NCBI GenBank assembly: GCA_902799355.1
Contig: CADCAG010000018.1
Span: 1 to 64,000, forward strand
Direction: 5' to 3'
Length of the DNA: 64,000 nt
Source: an uncultured Bacteroidales bacterium
GTDB taxonomy: Bacteria > Bacteroidota > Bacteroidia > Bacteroidales > Bacteroidaceae
The position numbers and the translations under genes are program-made. The notes below the pieces were generated by a model. It was given only the letters and a program-made list of their open reading frames with translations. It had not been told where the DNA came from and did no database searches. Below are positions 1-8,138 of this stretch, piece after piece (position 1 is the stretch's first letter; each line of letters begins with the position of its first letter).

Positions 1-322
1 CGCAGTAGTCAACTATACAGAGCGCGAGATACCTTATACCCGTATCATCGAGCATAAGCACTTTGAAAGCTTTGGCGCTGATGTAGACAAGAATCCGAAA
101 ACCGTCATCTCTCGTGAGTATTCTACCGAGTGGCATTTGGGCATGGAGCCTTATTATCCCGTTAATGACGAGAAGAACAACACATTATATCATCAATATG
201 TAGAATTGGCTCATTCAGAAAAGAATGTCCTCTTCGGTGGGCGTCTTGCTGAATATAAGTACTACGATATGGCTCCCGTGATAGAGAGAGCTTTCGCTAT
301 TGCTGATACCGTTATTAGATAA
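1..322 (+). CDS. glf: UDP-galactopyranose mutase, C-terminal part
   Basis: The reading frame is open from base 2 and the 5' end lies outside the window. About 106 C-terminal residues are visible. They match the end of Glf: the YTER stretch, the REYS/EW segment, the YYPVND segment and the FGGRLAEYKYYDM motif near the flavin site. The flavoenzyme converts UDP-galactopyranose to UDP-galactofuranose in the cytoplasm, supplying galactofuranose for surface glycans. It is followed 28 bases later by a tandem glycosyltransferase on the same strand, so the two are probably cotranscribed. The family call is firm; the N-terminal FAD domain cannot be checked here. Confidence 0.93.
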   Translation, partial: AVVNYTEREIPYTRIIEHKHFESFGADVDKNPKTVISREYSTEWHLGMEPYYPVNDEKNNTLYHQYVELAHSEKNVLFGGRLAEYKYYDMAPVIERAFAIADTVIR

Positions 323-350
323 AGGCCTCATGATAGTTTAACTAACTGCT

Positions 351-2492
351 ATGGAGAAAATTTCAATATTAGTTCCTTGCTGCAATGTAGAGAAATACGT
401 GCGCCAGTGTCTGGACAGCATCAAGGCACAAACACATACGAATCTGGAAATTATCTGCATTGATGATGGCAGTAAGGATAGTACTGGTGCCATCATCGAT
501 GAATATGTAGCAGCAGACAGTCGTTTCAAAGTCATTCACAAGCCCAATTCCGGCTATGGTGACTCTATGAATAAGGGCTTGGAGATGTGTAGCGGAGACT
601 ATATCGGCATCATCGAGTCTGACGACTGGATAGAGCCGAATATGTTTGAAACGCTGCTGGCAACAGCCAAAAGCCAGAATCTGGACTTGGTGCGTTGTTG
701 CTGGTATGAGGGCCCCACTGGTACGGAAAGTATTAAAATCCAGAACATGTTGGCTCACAATGTTGTCATGAAGCCACTAGAACACCCGGAAGTCTTCCAA
801 CAACAACCTTCCATTTGGGCCGCATTATACCGTAAAGATTTGTTAGAAGAAGGCAGAAAGGTGAGATTCCTTCCGACGCCGGGAGCCAGTTATCAAGATG
901 CCTCTTTTGCCTTTAAGACATACACCAAGTCTCAGCGGTTTATGTTGATAGACAATCCTTTACATCACTACCGGATCAACCCGAACTCCTCAGTGTCTGC
1001 ATCTACCAGTAAGGTGTGCAGCGTCGTTGATGAATGGGAAGAAATGCTGCGGTGGGTCCTAGAAGGCCAGAAGCTGCGAGAAGTTTTTTCAAAGTCTGAG
1101 ATACTGGCTAAGGTATGTTGGGGTGGTTTATATTGGAACTACAACCGCTTGTCAAGGTCATCGCTCAAACTGGTCTTTTTGCGAAGAGCCAGCAGATTTT
1201 TCCAAGAAGCCTCAGATGCAGGTATGTTACCCCTTAACCACTATGCGCGTAAAAACGGGCGAGACATATTGGAAGTCATGAAATCTCCATTAGACTATCA
1301 TCGACAGCTGCGGTATGGACGATTGAAAAAACTTGCAAAGTATAAGACAGCAAAGCCAGCAAACGGGTCTCACGAAGAGGCTCTCATCTCAGTGGTTGTG
1401 GCCTGCTATAACACATCTGCGTATATTGAGTCTTGTCTTACCAGTATCCTACAACAGGACTACCAGAATATAGAGATTATTTGCGTTGATGACTGTTCTA
1501 TTGATGACACGCCACTGTTGGTACGCCATTTCATGCGAAAAGACAAGCGAATACACTTTGTATGCACTGATCAGAATAGTGGTCTCTCTGCGTCTCGCAA
1601 TCTTGGTATCAGCCAATGCCATGGAGAATATGTGATGTTTGTCGACGGTGACGACTGTCTGTTACCTGGAGCCACCAGTAACTTGTATGCTGCCATGGGC
1701 GAACAAGATGACATGGTGGTGGGAAGTGTTGCCGTTGAGTACGAGGAAGGAAAGGGAAACTACGGTACTGTAGTAGATGGAGACAAAGGCTATTTTACGA
1801 TAAAGGACGACCATCGTTTCAATGCGCTCACCGATATCAATGCCGCACAAAACCGTCATGTCTCTGCATGGTCAAAATTGTGGCGGATGTCTGTTTTGAA
1901 AAAATACCAGATAGCATTTCCCGTCGGTCTTTATTATGAGGATGTGAGCTTCTATTGGAAATACTTATTGATGGCGCCTCGTGTACATTGTATAAAACAG
2001 CCCGTCTATCTCTATCATCGCCATATGGCAGGATCCATCATGGGCGAAACCTTTAGGAAGAAGCCGGGAATGGGTATACACAATATCTACATACTTGAAG
2101 ATATCTTTAAGTTTGCCGAATCCCATGGTAAAGAAGGGTTCTTCCGAAAGGAATTGTCGGGACTATACGAGAAATATTTCTGGCAAGCCTACAACTCATC
2201 ACCCAAAGAGGATTATGAACAGGTGCTTGAACGGACATATCAAGTACTAAACCAGCATCAGGTAGATACATCAGAGCATCCCGTGCTGCAATATGTCTCA
2301 ACCTATCATGACGTGCCTAAAAGCGTTGTCTTTATGGATGCATATCAAGGCAGCAAAGCACTGGGCGTAGAGACCTCACCTGTCACTGCAAGATTGAGTA
2401 GGAAACTAAAGAAGTATCGTCTCCTGACAAAGATATTCATTTATTTGTCGGTATTCCTCCTCATCTTATTGGTTGCGAGTCTACTTATGTAG
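351..2492 (+). CDS. Tandem-domain GT2 glycosyltransferase with C-terminal membrane anchor
   Basis: 713 residues with two complete GT2 (GT-A fold) domains. The first starts near residue 4 (SILVPCCNVEKY) and has an acidic motif at 89-93 (ESDDW). The second starts near residue 345 (ISVVVACYNTSAY) and has its acidic motif at 432-435 (DGDD). A hydrophobic segment covers roughly the last 22 residues, with basic residues before it, so the protein is probably held at the inner face of the membrane. Two GT2 domains on one chain are known in glycan polymerases that alternate two sugars. Whether this is a polymerase or adds two successive sugars cannot be told. It lies just after glf, so galactofuranose could be a donor (inference). 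Confidence 0.88.
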   Translation: MEKISILVPCCNVEKYVRQCLDSIKAQTHTNLEIICIDDGSKDSTGAIIDEYVAADSRFKVIHKPNSGYGDSMNKGLEMCSGDYIGIIESDDWIEPNMFETLLATAKSQNLDLVRCCWYEGPTGTESIKIQNMLAHNVVMKPLEHPEVFQQQPSIWAALYRKDLLEEGRKVRFLPTPGASYQDASFAFKTYTKSQRFMLIDNPLHHYRINPNSSVSASTSKVCSVVDEWEEMLRWVLEGQKLREVFSKSEILAKVCWGGLYWNYNRLSRSSLKLVFLRRASRFFQEASDAGMLPLNHYARKNGRDILEVMKSPLDYHRQLRYGRLKKLAKYKTAKPANGSHEEALISVVVACYNTSAYIESCLTSILQQDYQNIEIICVDDCSIDDTPLLVRHFMRKDKRIHFVCTDQNSGLSASRNLGISQCHGEYVMFVDGDDCLLPGATSNLYAAMGEQDDMVVGSVAVEYEEGKGNYGTVVDGDKGYFTIKDDHRFNALTDINAAQNRHVSAWSKLWRMSVLKKYQIAFPVGLYYEDVSFYWKYLLMAPRVHCIKQPVYLYHRHMAGSIMGETFRKKPGMGIHNIYILEDIFKFAESHGKEGFFRKELSGLYEKYFWQAYNSSPKEDYEQVLERTYQVLNQHQVDTSEHPVLQYVSTYHDVPKSVVFMDAYQGSKALGVETSPVTARLSRKLKKYRLLTKIFIYLSVFLLILLVASLLM

Positions 2493-2510
2493 GATGTAAA
2501 CCTTAACGCT

Positions 2511-3443
2511 CTAATAGACAAGGTGTAGATAGTAGAAATACAGTCTTTCGAGTATAGAGAAATATTGTTTCTCAATGTCTTTCAGCTCATGGATGACACT
2601 GGGGTTCTGGGTATGCGTGTCGTGCAGACGACGAAGGATGGTGCGGATGCTGCGACGAATACCTTTCTTAGCAAGTTGCCGGGGGCGTAGACTGTCGGTT
2701 AGTGAAAGTACAATATGATACATCCTCACATAGGCTAGCAGGTCAGTGATGTAGCGTGGGTTCCACTTGCTCTTTGTACCGAAATAAGCACTGTTGTCGT
2801 GGTGGTAGTAACGATAGACAGGTGTACTGGTATATGCGATGGCTGTGGAGACATGGCATAAATACTCGACGATAAACAGTCGGTCTTCGTTGAAGTAGAT
2901 ATCTTCAGCAAAACGAATATGATGATCCCGTATCAGCTCGGCACGGAAGAGCTTGCACCACAGATAACCTTCGTAGGTACAGTTTGTTGCCTTGTAGAGC
3001 TCGCAGAGGGTCTCGTCGACAGAGAGTTGTCTATGCCACTCGTTGCTAGGTTCTGCAATGACCAGACCATGTTCATCACACTCGACATAACCACCGAAGA
3101 CAAGGTCGCTTCCAGAAGAGTCGCATTCGTGTATCAGTGTCTCCAACGCGTTTGGCATCACTTCGTCGTCGGCATCACAGAAATAGAACCACTGACCGCC
3201 AGACAACTGTATCCCTTTGTTGCGTGCTGTGCTGACACCCTTGTTGCTACCGTGGATAGCCTTGAAACGAGCGTCTTTGGCTGCATAGCAATCACATATC
3301 CGACCGCTTCCGTCGGTAGAACCGTCTTCAACCAGGATGCATTCCCAGTCACTATAGGACTGCGCGAGAATGCTGTCGAGACATCTTGCAAGATATGCCT
3401 CGGCATTGAAGATGGGTATGATGATAGATACAGTTGGCGCCAT
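2511..3443 (-). CDS. GT2 family glycosyltransferase
   Basis: 310 residues. A GT2 domain starts at once (VSIIIPIFNAEAYLARCLDSIL), followed by the nucleotide-binding EDGSTDGS and the metal-site motif FCDADDE. The C-terminal half lacks membrane segments and is rich in Arg and His. It is the last gene of a minus-strand glycan block that begins with licD; the upstream GT90 stop is 13 bases away. The family is clear. Donor and acceptor are unknown. It ends 18 bases from the convergent tandem GT2 gene, and no terminator-like hairpin is visible between them. Confidence 0.9.
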   Translation of the reverse strand: MAPTVSIIIPIFNAEAYLARCLDSILAQSYSDWECILVEDGSTDGSGRICDCYAAKDARFKAIHGSNKGVSTARNKGIQLSGGQWFYFCDADDEVMPNALETLIHECDSSGSDLVFGGYVECDEHGLVIAEPSNEWHRQLSVDETLCELYKATNCTYEGYLWCKLFRAELIRDHHIRFAEDIYFNEDRLFIVEYLCHVSTAIAYTSTPVYRYYHHDNSAYFGTKSKWNPRYITDLLAYVRMYHIVLSLTDSLRPRQLAKKGIRRSIRTILRRLHDTHTQNPSVIHELKDIEKQYFSILERLYFYYLHLVY

Positions 3444-3456
3444 GCGGATTATTGTG

Positions 3457-4464
3457 CTATAGTGTCTGCCCAGTACAGCGGAAGTATTTCTCGAGCACCA
3501 TCAATGAGATAAGGTTCTCACGTTGTTTATTGCGGAACTGTACAATCCATTCATGAGCATGCTGTACGATGGCTTTCGCCTCATCTGGATGTGCCTCGTA
3601 GTAGTTGATGCGGTCTATCAGGTCGTGGTAGTCGGAAGCAATCTCAATATAGTGGTAGTTGGGAATCAGCTTACCCTCCATGTACCATGTCTCACAAGTC
3701 GGACGAGGCATCACAGCCACAGAGTTGCTTGACATGACCCATTTGAGGTTTGAGGCGACATCGTTACCTTCTAACGACATGACATATCGGCTATACAGGT
3801 GGTCGTAGAGCTGCATGGAGCTGGTATCCGACAAGTCACACAGCGGATGGTTCTGCCACATGTCGAAAAACTGCTGTCTGCGCGGCTTGTTGGCTATTTC
3901 GCCACGAAACAGGATGCGACATTCCTTATCTTCCCACTTGAAAGGATCGTTAATCCATGTGAAGTGGCGCACTTTGTCAAGATTGAGCAGCACCTCGTTA
4001 GATGGAGTATTAGAATCTGTTATTGGTCTGCTCTTGACAATAGCGGGACTGGGAAGATGATAGAACACGTCACCAGGTATTGTAAGAAACCTGAAATGCT
4101 TTGGGAAGTAGCGCATGTATTCGTAGGTGTCAAAGAAATAGGAGGTGTTACCTACCTTGTTCTTGAATGTGTAGTCTTTGACAACTGTCGATTTGCTGGG
4201 ACGCTCTATTCTTGGCAGGTGTTCATTGATATCGCTCACCTTGGCTCCTTCTTCCAGCCTACAGTAATAGTCCACCCTATCTTGAATGTATTTCTTCTCT
4301 TCATCAGGCAGAGAGTTGAAAACATTCAACTTCTTTCTTAACAAGTACCGATACAATGCATTAGGCATAAGCAGCATGAGCAAGCCATGAAGCATGTAAG
4401 GGAAATGCTGGTTCTTGTGTGTTCCTCCAAAATAGATGTAGTAGAGTCTTTTCAGCTGATGCAT
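3457..4464 (-). CDS. GT90-family (CAP10/LpsA-like) glycosyltransferase
   Basis: 335 residues from the ATG at 4464. An upstream ATG at 4503 would add 13 residues but overlaps the previous gene by 20 bases. The core with TWINDPFKWEDKECRILFRG, NKPRRQQFF, the MSLEGNDVASNLKWVMSSNS segment and the later METWYMEG-like stretch (CETWYMEGKLIPNYHYIEI) is the signature of the CAP10/LpsA group, CAZy GT90, whose bacterial members add sugars (xylose or glucose in known cases) to LPS core or surface glycans. It probably works at the cytoplasmic face. It sits between DUF4422 and GT2 genes in the same operon. The sugar specificity cannot be read from sequence. Confidence 0.85.
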   Translation of the reverse strand: MHQLKRLYYIYFGGTHKNQHFPYMLHGLLMLLMPNALYRYLLRKKLNVFNSLPDEEKKYIQDRVDYYCRLEEGAKVSDINEHLPRIERPSKSTVVKDYTFKNKVGNTSYFFDTYEYMRYFPKHFRFLTIPGDVFYHLPSPAIVKSRPITDSNTPSNEVLLNLDKVRHFTWINDPFKWEDKECRILFRGEIANKPRRQQFFDMWQNHPLCDLSDTSSMQLYDHLYSRYVMSLEGNDVASNLKWVMSSNSVAVMPRPTCETWYMEGKLIPNYHYIEIASDYHDLIDRINYYEAHPDEAKAIVQHAHEWIVQFRNKQRENLISLMVLEKYFRCTGQTL

Positions 4465-4483
4465 GGTTGTAGTTTTTATCTTA

Positions 4484-5335
4484 TTAGGTATTGCTGTCTT
4501 CAAGAAATAATACGGGTAATACCTTTATCTTCTTTCCATTGTGAATACAGTATTGAATGTAAGCGTTGGTCAATAGCTCACCAAGATATCCAGGAACCCT
4601 TGCGTAGATCTTTTCTGAAAGAGAGTTCAGAATGCCACGACTAAGAACTTCTTCTTCGTGCTTCCCGAGTACAGTGAAAATAAAGTTGCAATAATCGTCA
4701 AACAGTTCGTTCTTCATGACCGACATATTGCAGTTGTATAGTCTCTGTCCGTCTAACGACTTCTTGTAGGAAGGATAGATATCAGGGAATGAGGTCTGTA
4801 CTATCTCATCCATCAAATCAATGAGCTGCTTGTTGGCATGTTGATAGATAAATTGGCGGAGACTGATATAGAAACGACCAGGGTGAGGAATCAGCATATC
4901 AGTACCGTCGCTTAGGAGTTCCTCTAGATGAGAAGAGAAATCCTTGGCATACTGCTGGAAGATGTCAATATCGTTGCAGCTATATTGTTTCTTGACTCCC
5001 ATACTTCTGTATGGACTCCACAATGATGCCAGCTGTCTCTCTTTATACTTGAGTCTCAGCAAGAATCTAAAGAAGGAGAAAGAATTCCTCTCGGTAAAGA
5101 TTCTACGATAATGCATGAGGCCCTTATAGTCTGCAGAAGTATTCTTCCACAACCAGTACAGTCCTGTCAACTCACAATATAGCGGGTTCTTGCTACTGAT
5201 GTTGTCACCTTCATCATCTCCTTGGATATGTAAGTCCTGATTAGACAGCGCCTTACCCACATGTATGGGCAGGAAGTACTTCTCTTGGAGAAGAACAGAG
5301 GGCTTGTGATATGCTATGGCTATCTTTATATCCAT
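4484..5335 (-). CDS. DUF4422 domain capsular glycan protein (probable glycosyltransferase)
   Basis: 283 residues. The N-terminal IKIAIAYHKPS, then YCELTGLYWLWKN and KGLMHYRRIF, are the conserved blocks of DUF4422, a family found in capsule and exopolysaccharide loci and generally thought to be glycosyltransferases. No membrane segment or signal peptide is seen. It overlaps the upstream GT2 gene by 10 bases, which suggests translational coupling. Biochemical activity is not known for most of the family, so the transferase role is inferred from family context and neighbours. Confidence 0.82.
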   Translation of the reverse strand: MDIKIAIAYHKPSVLLQEKYFLPIHVGKALSNQDLHIQGDDEGDNISSKNPLYCELTGLYWLWKNTSADYKGLMHYRRIFTERNSFSFFRFLLRLKYKERQLASLWSPYRSMGVKKQYSCNDIDIFQQYAKDFSSHLEELLSDGTDMLIPHPGRFYISLRQFIYQHANKQLIDLMDEIVQTSFPDIYPSYKKSLDGQRLYNCNMSVMKNELFDDYCNFIFTVLGKHEEEVLSRGILNSLSEKIYARVPGYLGELLTNAYIQYCIHNGKKIKVLPVLFLEDSNT

Positions 5336-6222
5336 GATTTCTGGTTTTCAATAGTATGTATGATTCCAAATCCCTTAGTTAACAGGTAGAAAGAAGCTTT
5401 GAACCTTGACAGTAAGCGCTTCTTTTTCAGCAGAGGTAAATCCAAGGGCACCTCTTTCTGTGCCCAGTCTTCACCCTGTCGGGTGATAAGTTTGCGCATG
5501 GAAGAGTTCGTAATGCCCCATTTCAACAGGAATTGCAGTCTTCCATCATTCTTCTTGACTCGTTGGGTCGTCTTGGTCTCAAAGTGGTATACTCTGCTCT
5601 TCCCTATTCCTTTCAAGTGGGTAATACCAATCAGCAACAGCTTGGCTGTGAAGTCCGGATCGCTATACATTCCTGGCGACAGCTCAATGCTGTAGCCACC
5701 CACCATATCCCAGATGTCGCGATGCACCATATTGGGTGGTCGTGTGGCTCCCTGCCAATCGGGATAGGGTATGTCCATATAGTGTTTCAGCAATTCTTCT
5801 TTCTGGAAGCCTTCTATCGTATCACCATAGTTCACGCACAACCCCACATCGGTCTTGTCATGCGGCTGTATCATGGTAGATGACAAGAAAAACCGGTTAT
5901 GTCCCAGAGACTTGATTTCGTCCATTAGAGCGGTGTCCCATCCTGGCAGCACATACATATCGTCATTCACAAAATACATATAGTCTGTGGCGACCTTTGT
6001 GCGCATCATATTCATCGCTAAAGAGACGCCAACATTCTGTGGCGTATAGGTATAGTCAAGTCCCTCTTCCTTTACCCATTCCAACGTACCATCAGAGCCA
6101 TCGTTGATATGTACGATGATCTGGTGTTGAAAACTTGAATTTTCGCGTATGCTTTCTACACATAGTTTCAAGAAAGGTAAGTTGTTCCATGTTGGAATCA
6201 GTATGGAAAACCCTGTAAACAT
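5326..6222 (-). CDS. GT2 family glycosyltransferase
   Basis: 298 residues from the ATG at 6222, ten bases after the licD stop. An ATG at 6264 would add 14 residues but would lie inside licD, and the GT2 fold begins directly at FSILIPTWNN. Other motifs are HINDGSDGTLEWV and YFVNDDMYVLPGWD, the NDD replacing the usual DxD. A GMYSDPDF segment and a downstream HFETKTT stretch fit the GT2 acceptor half. It is the second gene of the minus-strand block led by licD. Specificity is unknown. Confidence 0.88.
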   Translation of the reverse strand: MFTGFSILIPTWNNLPFLKLCVESIRENSSFQHQIIVHINDGSDGTLEWVKEEGLDYTYTPQNVGVSLAMNMMRTKVATDYMYFVNDDMYVLPGWDTALMDEIKSLGHNRFFLSSTMIQPHDKTDVGLCVNYGDTIEGFQKEELLKHYMDIPYPDWQGATRPPNMVHRDIWDMVGGYSIELSPGMYSDPDFTAKLLLIGITHLKGIGKSRVYHFETKTTQRVKKNDGRLQFLLKWGITNSSMRKLITRQGEDWAQKEVPLDLPLLKKKRLLSRFKASFYLLTKGFGIIHTIENQKSWI

Positions 6223-6232
6223 AGCCTTTTGT

Positions 6233-7048
6233 TTAAGTATGTAATGTTTTGTAACTCTTGTCAAAATCCAGATAGTGGAAGTTGTGCTGTCTCTGGCGGT
6301 TCTCGGATGGAATCACCATATAATCACCGTATTTGTTACTCAGATAGGTATGAGCGTCAGCCACTCCGTAGAGTTGATGGCCCTCAAATTCCACCAATGT
6401 AGGTTCACCGATGACAGACTTCAGCATGATGCCTTTTACGCCATCGTCGTGATCAACAATCAAGTCAGAGTTGTCATAGTCGTACTTCTTCTGAAGTTCC
6501 TTCATCTTCCTCTGTATCTGTTGCATACTATATATCTTACGACATAGCAGGGGTAGCCATGACGACACGCCATGGCCATGACGATATGGGTCACGATGTA
6601 CAAAATATTGTGCCTTCTTATACCACTGATACTTCATAAAATGAAGACGTTGCATCAGCTTGTTGCCAGTGATGCCATCAAGAGGAAAAATGTCCAGATA
6701 AACGCCTCCCACATAACGTAGGTGTTCTCGCTCTATCAGTGTGGTATGGGCATCCTGTAGCTTTGCAAATGGCAAGGGGTAATTCTCCGGATCCGTTTCA
6801 TAGCTCACCACTTCATATTGCTCTGGCAGCCAGTCTTTTGCATGTGCCATCAGCAACTCGTAATCCTTGCGAGGCATGGCGATGTCAATGTCGTCATCCC
6901 AGGGGATAAATCCTTTATGTCTGATGGCTCCCAACATGGTGCCAGCCCACAGGTAGTATCGTAAGCCATGCTCCTCACAAACTTGGTGTATGGCAAGCAA
7001 GTTTCCCAGTATTTTTTGTTGGAGTTGGCGTATATCGTAGTTTGTCAT
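6233..7048 (-). CDS. LicD family nucleotidyltransferase-fold phosphotransferase
   Basis: 271 residues. The N-terminal YYLWAGTMLGAIRHKGFIPWDDDIDIAMPR is the LicD signature, with the metal-binding acidic cluster at residues 51-55 (shown in part: WDDDIDIAM). LicD proteins transfer phosphocholine or related phospho-substituents to surface glycans using a CDP-activated donor. No CDP-choline or CDP-ribitol synthesis gene is in the window, so the donor cannot be assigned. It is the first gene of the minus-strand glycan operon; a TAnnTTTG promoter lies about 30 bases upstream. Confidence 0.9.
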   Translation of the reverse strand: MTNYDIRQLQQKILGNLLAIHQVCEEHGLRYYLWAGTMLGAIRHKGFIPWDDDIDIAMPRKDYELLMAHAKDWLPEQYEVVSYETDPENYPLPFAKLQDAHTTLIEREHLRYVGGVYLDIFPLDGITGNKLMQRLHFMKYQWYKKAQYFVHRDPYRHGHGVSSWLPLLCRKIYSMQQIQRKMKELQKKYDYDNSDLIVDHDDGVKGIMLKSVIGEPTLVEFEGHQLYGVADAHTYLSNKYGDYMVIPSENRQRQHNFHYLDFDKSYKTLHT

Positions 7049-7078
7049 TTCTGTTGCAAATTCTTTTGATTGTGCGAT

Positions 7079-7087
7079 GCAAATTTA
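7079..7087 (-). promoter_or_regulatory. Promoter -7 element for the licD operon
   Basis: TAAATTTGC on the minus strand matches the Bacteroidota -7 consensus TAnnTTTG and lies about 30 bases before the licD ATG. The rest of the gap (7049-7184) is AT-rich. I see no equally good element for the plus-strand acyltransferase gene. Confidence 0.6.
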
Positions 7088-7184
7088 CGCAGAAATTGTC
7101 AATTATGCAAGTATTTCACAATAAAAGTAGGAAAATTCCGTTTACAATATAAATATATATGTATCATAACAGGAAAAACTGACA

Positions 7185-8138
7185 ATGAGCTATAACAAGG
7201 AAAGATACCATACACTCAAACAGACAGCCTACTACATACTCTTCGGTGTGTGGTATGTGGCATCGTTGCTTCCCATGTGGTTCTGGCATGCGGTGTCCTC
7301 TTTTGTGTCTGTTATCTTATTCTACGTCGTACGCTACCGTCGAGAGGTAGTCCACGAGAATATCGAATCGTCATTCCCCGACATGTCGCCACGTAAGCGC
7401 TGGATGATAGAACGCCGTTTCTATACCCATTTCAGTGACCTCTTGTTCGAGAGTGTGAAGTACTTCTCTATCTCCAAGTGGAATCTGAAACGTCGCATGA
7501 AGTTCAAAGGTGTGGAATTGTTGGAAGAATCATTCCGCAAAGGGCGCTCCTGCGGTGTATTCCTCGGACATTACGGCAACTGGGAATGGATTAGTAGCAT
7601 GCCACTCTGGATTGATCCGAAATTGTGTACGTGTGCACAACTCTACCATTCTCTGGAGAATTATGTCACCGACCAGTTGGTTCTTTATACCCGTCGTCGC
7701 TGGGGTGGTGTGAATATTACGATGGATAAGTCTATCAAGTATCTGGTACAATATCGTAATGAAGGAAAACCCGTTCTTGTTGGTTTCATTGCCGACCAGG
7801 CACCATTCTGGGATAATATCTATTTCTGGTCAGACTTCCTGCATCATGAGACCCCGTGGTTTACGGGTGCAGAACGCATCATGCAAAAGTTGGATATGGA
7901 TGTGTATTACCTGGATGTACGTAGAGTAAAACGAGGCTATTATGTAGCTGAATACAAGCGCATCACGACAGAGCCTAAGAATCAGGAGCAGTTCTGGATT
8001 ACCGACCAGTATGCAAAAATGCTGGAGCATACCATTATGCGTGCACCTTCTTATTGGCTGTGGAGCCATCGCCGTTGGAAGCGTACCAAGGAAGAATGGC
8101 TGAAAATTACTCATGGAGGAATAAAACCGAAGAGCTGA
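7185..8138 (+). CDS. Lipid A biosynthesis-type (LpxL/HtrB-like) acyltransferase
   Basis: 317 residues. It has an N-terminal hydrophobic anchor (about 15-47) and the acyltransferase motif HYGNWE, with His129 and Glu134 as the HX4(D/E) catalytic pair. A GFIADQAPF segment matches the conserved second block of the LpxL/LpxM family. Members transfer a fatty acyl chain to the lipid A precursor, or in related enzymes to other lipids, at the inner membrane. It heads a four-gene plus-strand block and overlaps the LtaS-like gene by one base (TGATG). A late lipid A acyltransferase is the likeliest role, though it is set among glycan genes rather than lpx genes. Confidence 0.87.
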   Translation: MSYNKERYHTLKQTAYYILFGVWYVASLLPMWFWHAVSSFVSVILFYVVRYRREVVHENIESSFPDMSPRKRWMIERRFYTHFSDLLFESVKYFSISKWNLKRRMKFKGVELLEESFRKGRSCGVFLGHYGNWEWISSMPLWIDPKLCTCAQLYHSLENYVTDQLVLYTRRRWGGVNITMDKSIKYLVQYRNEGKPVLVGFIADQAPFWDNIYFWSDFLHHETPWFTGAERIMQKLDMDVYYLDVRRVKRGYYVAEYKRITTEPKNQEQFWITDQYAKMLEHTIMRAPSYWLWSHRRWKRTKEEWLKITHGGIKPKS

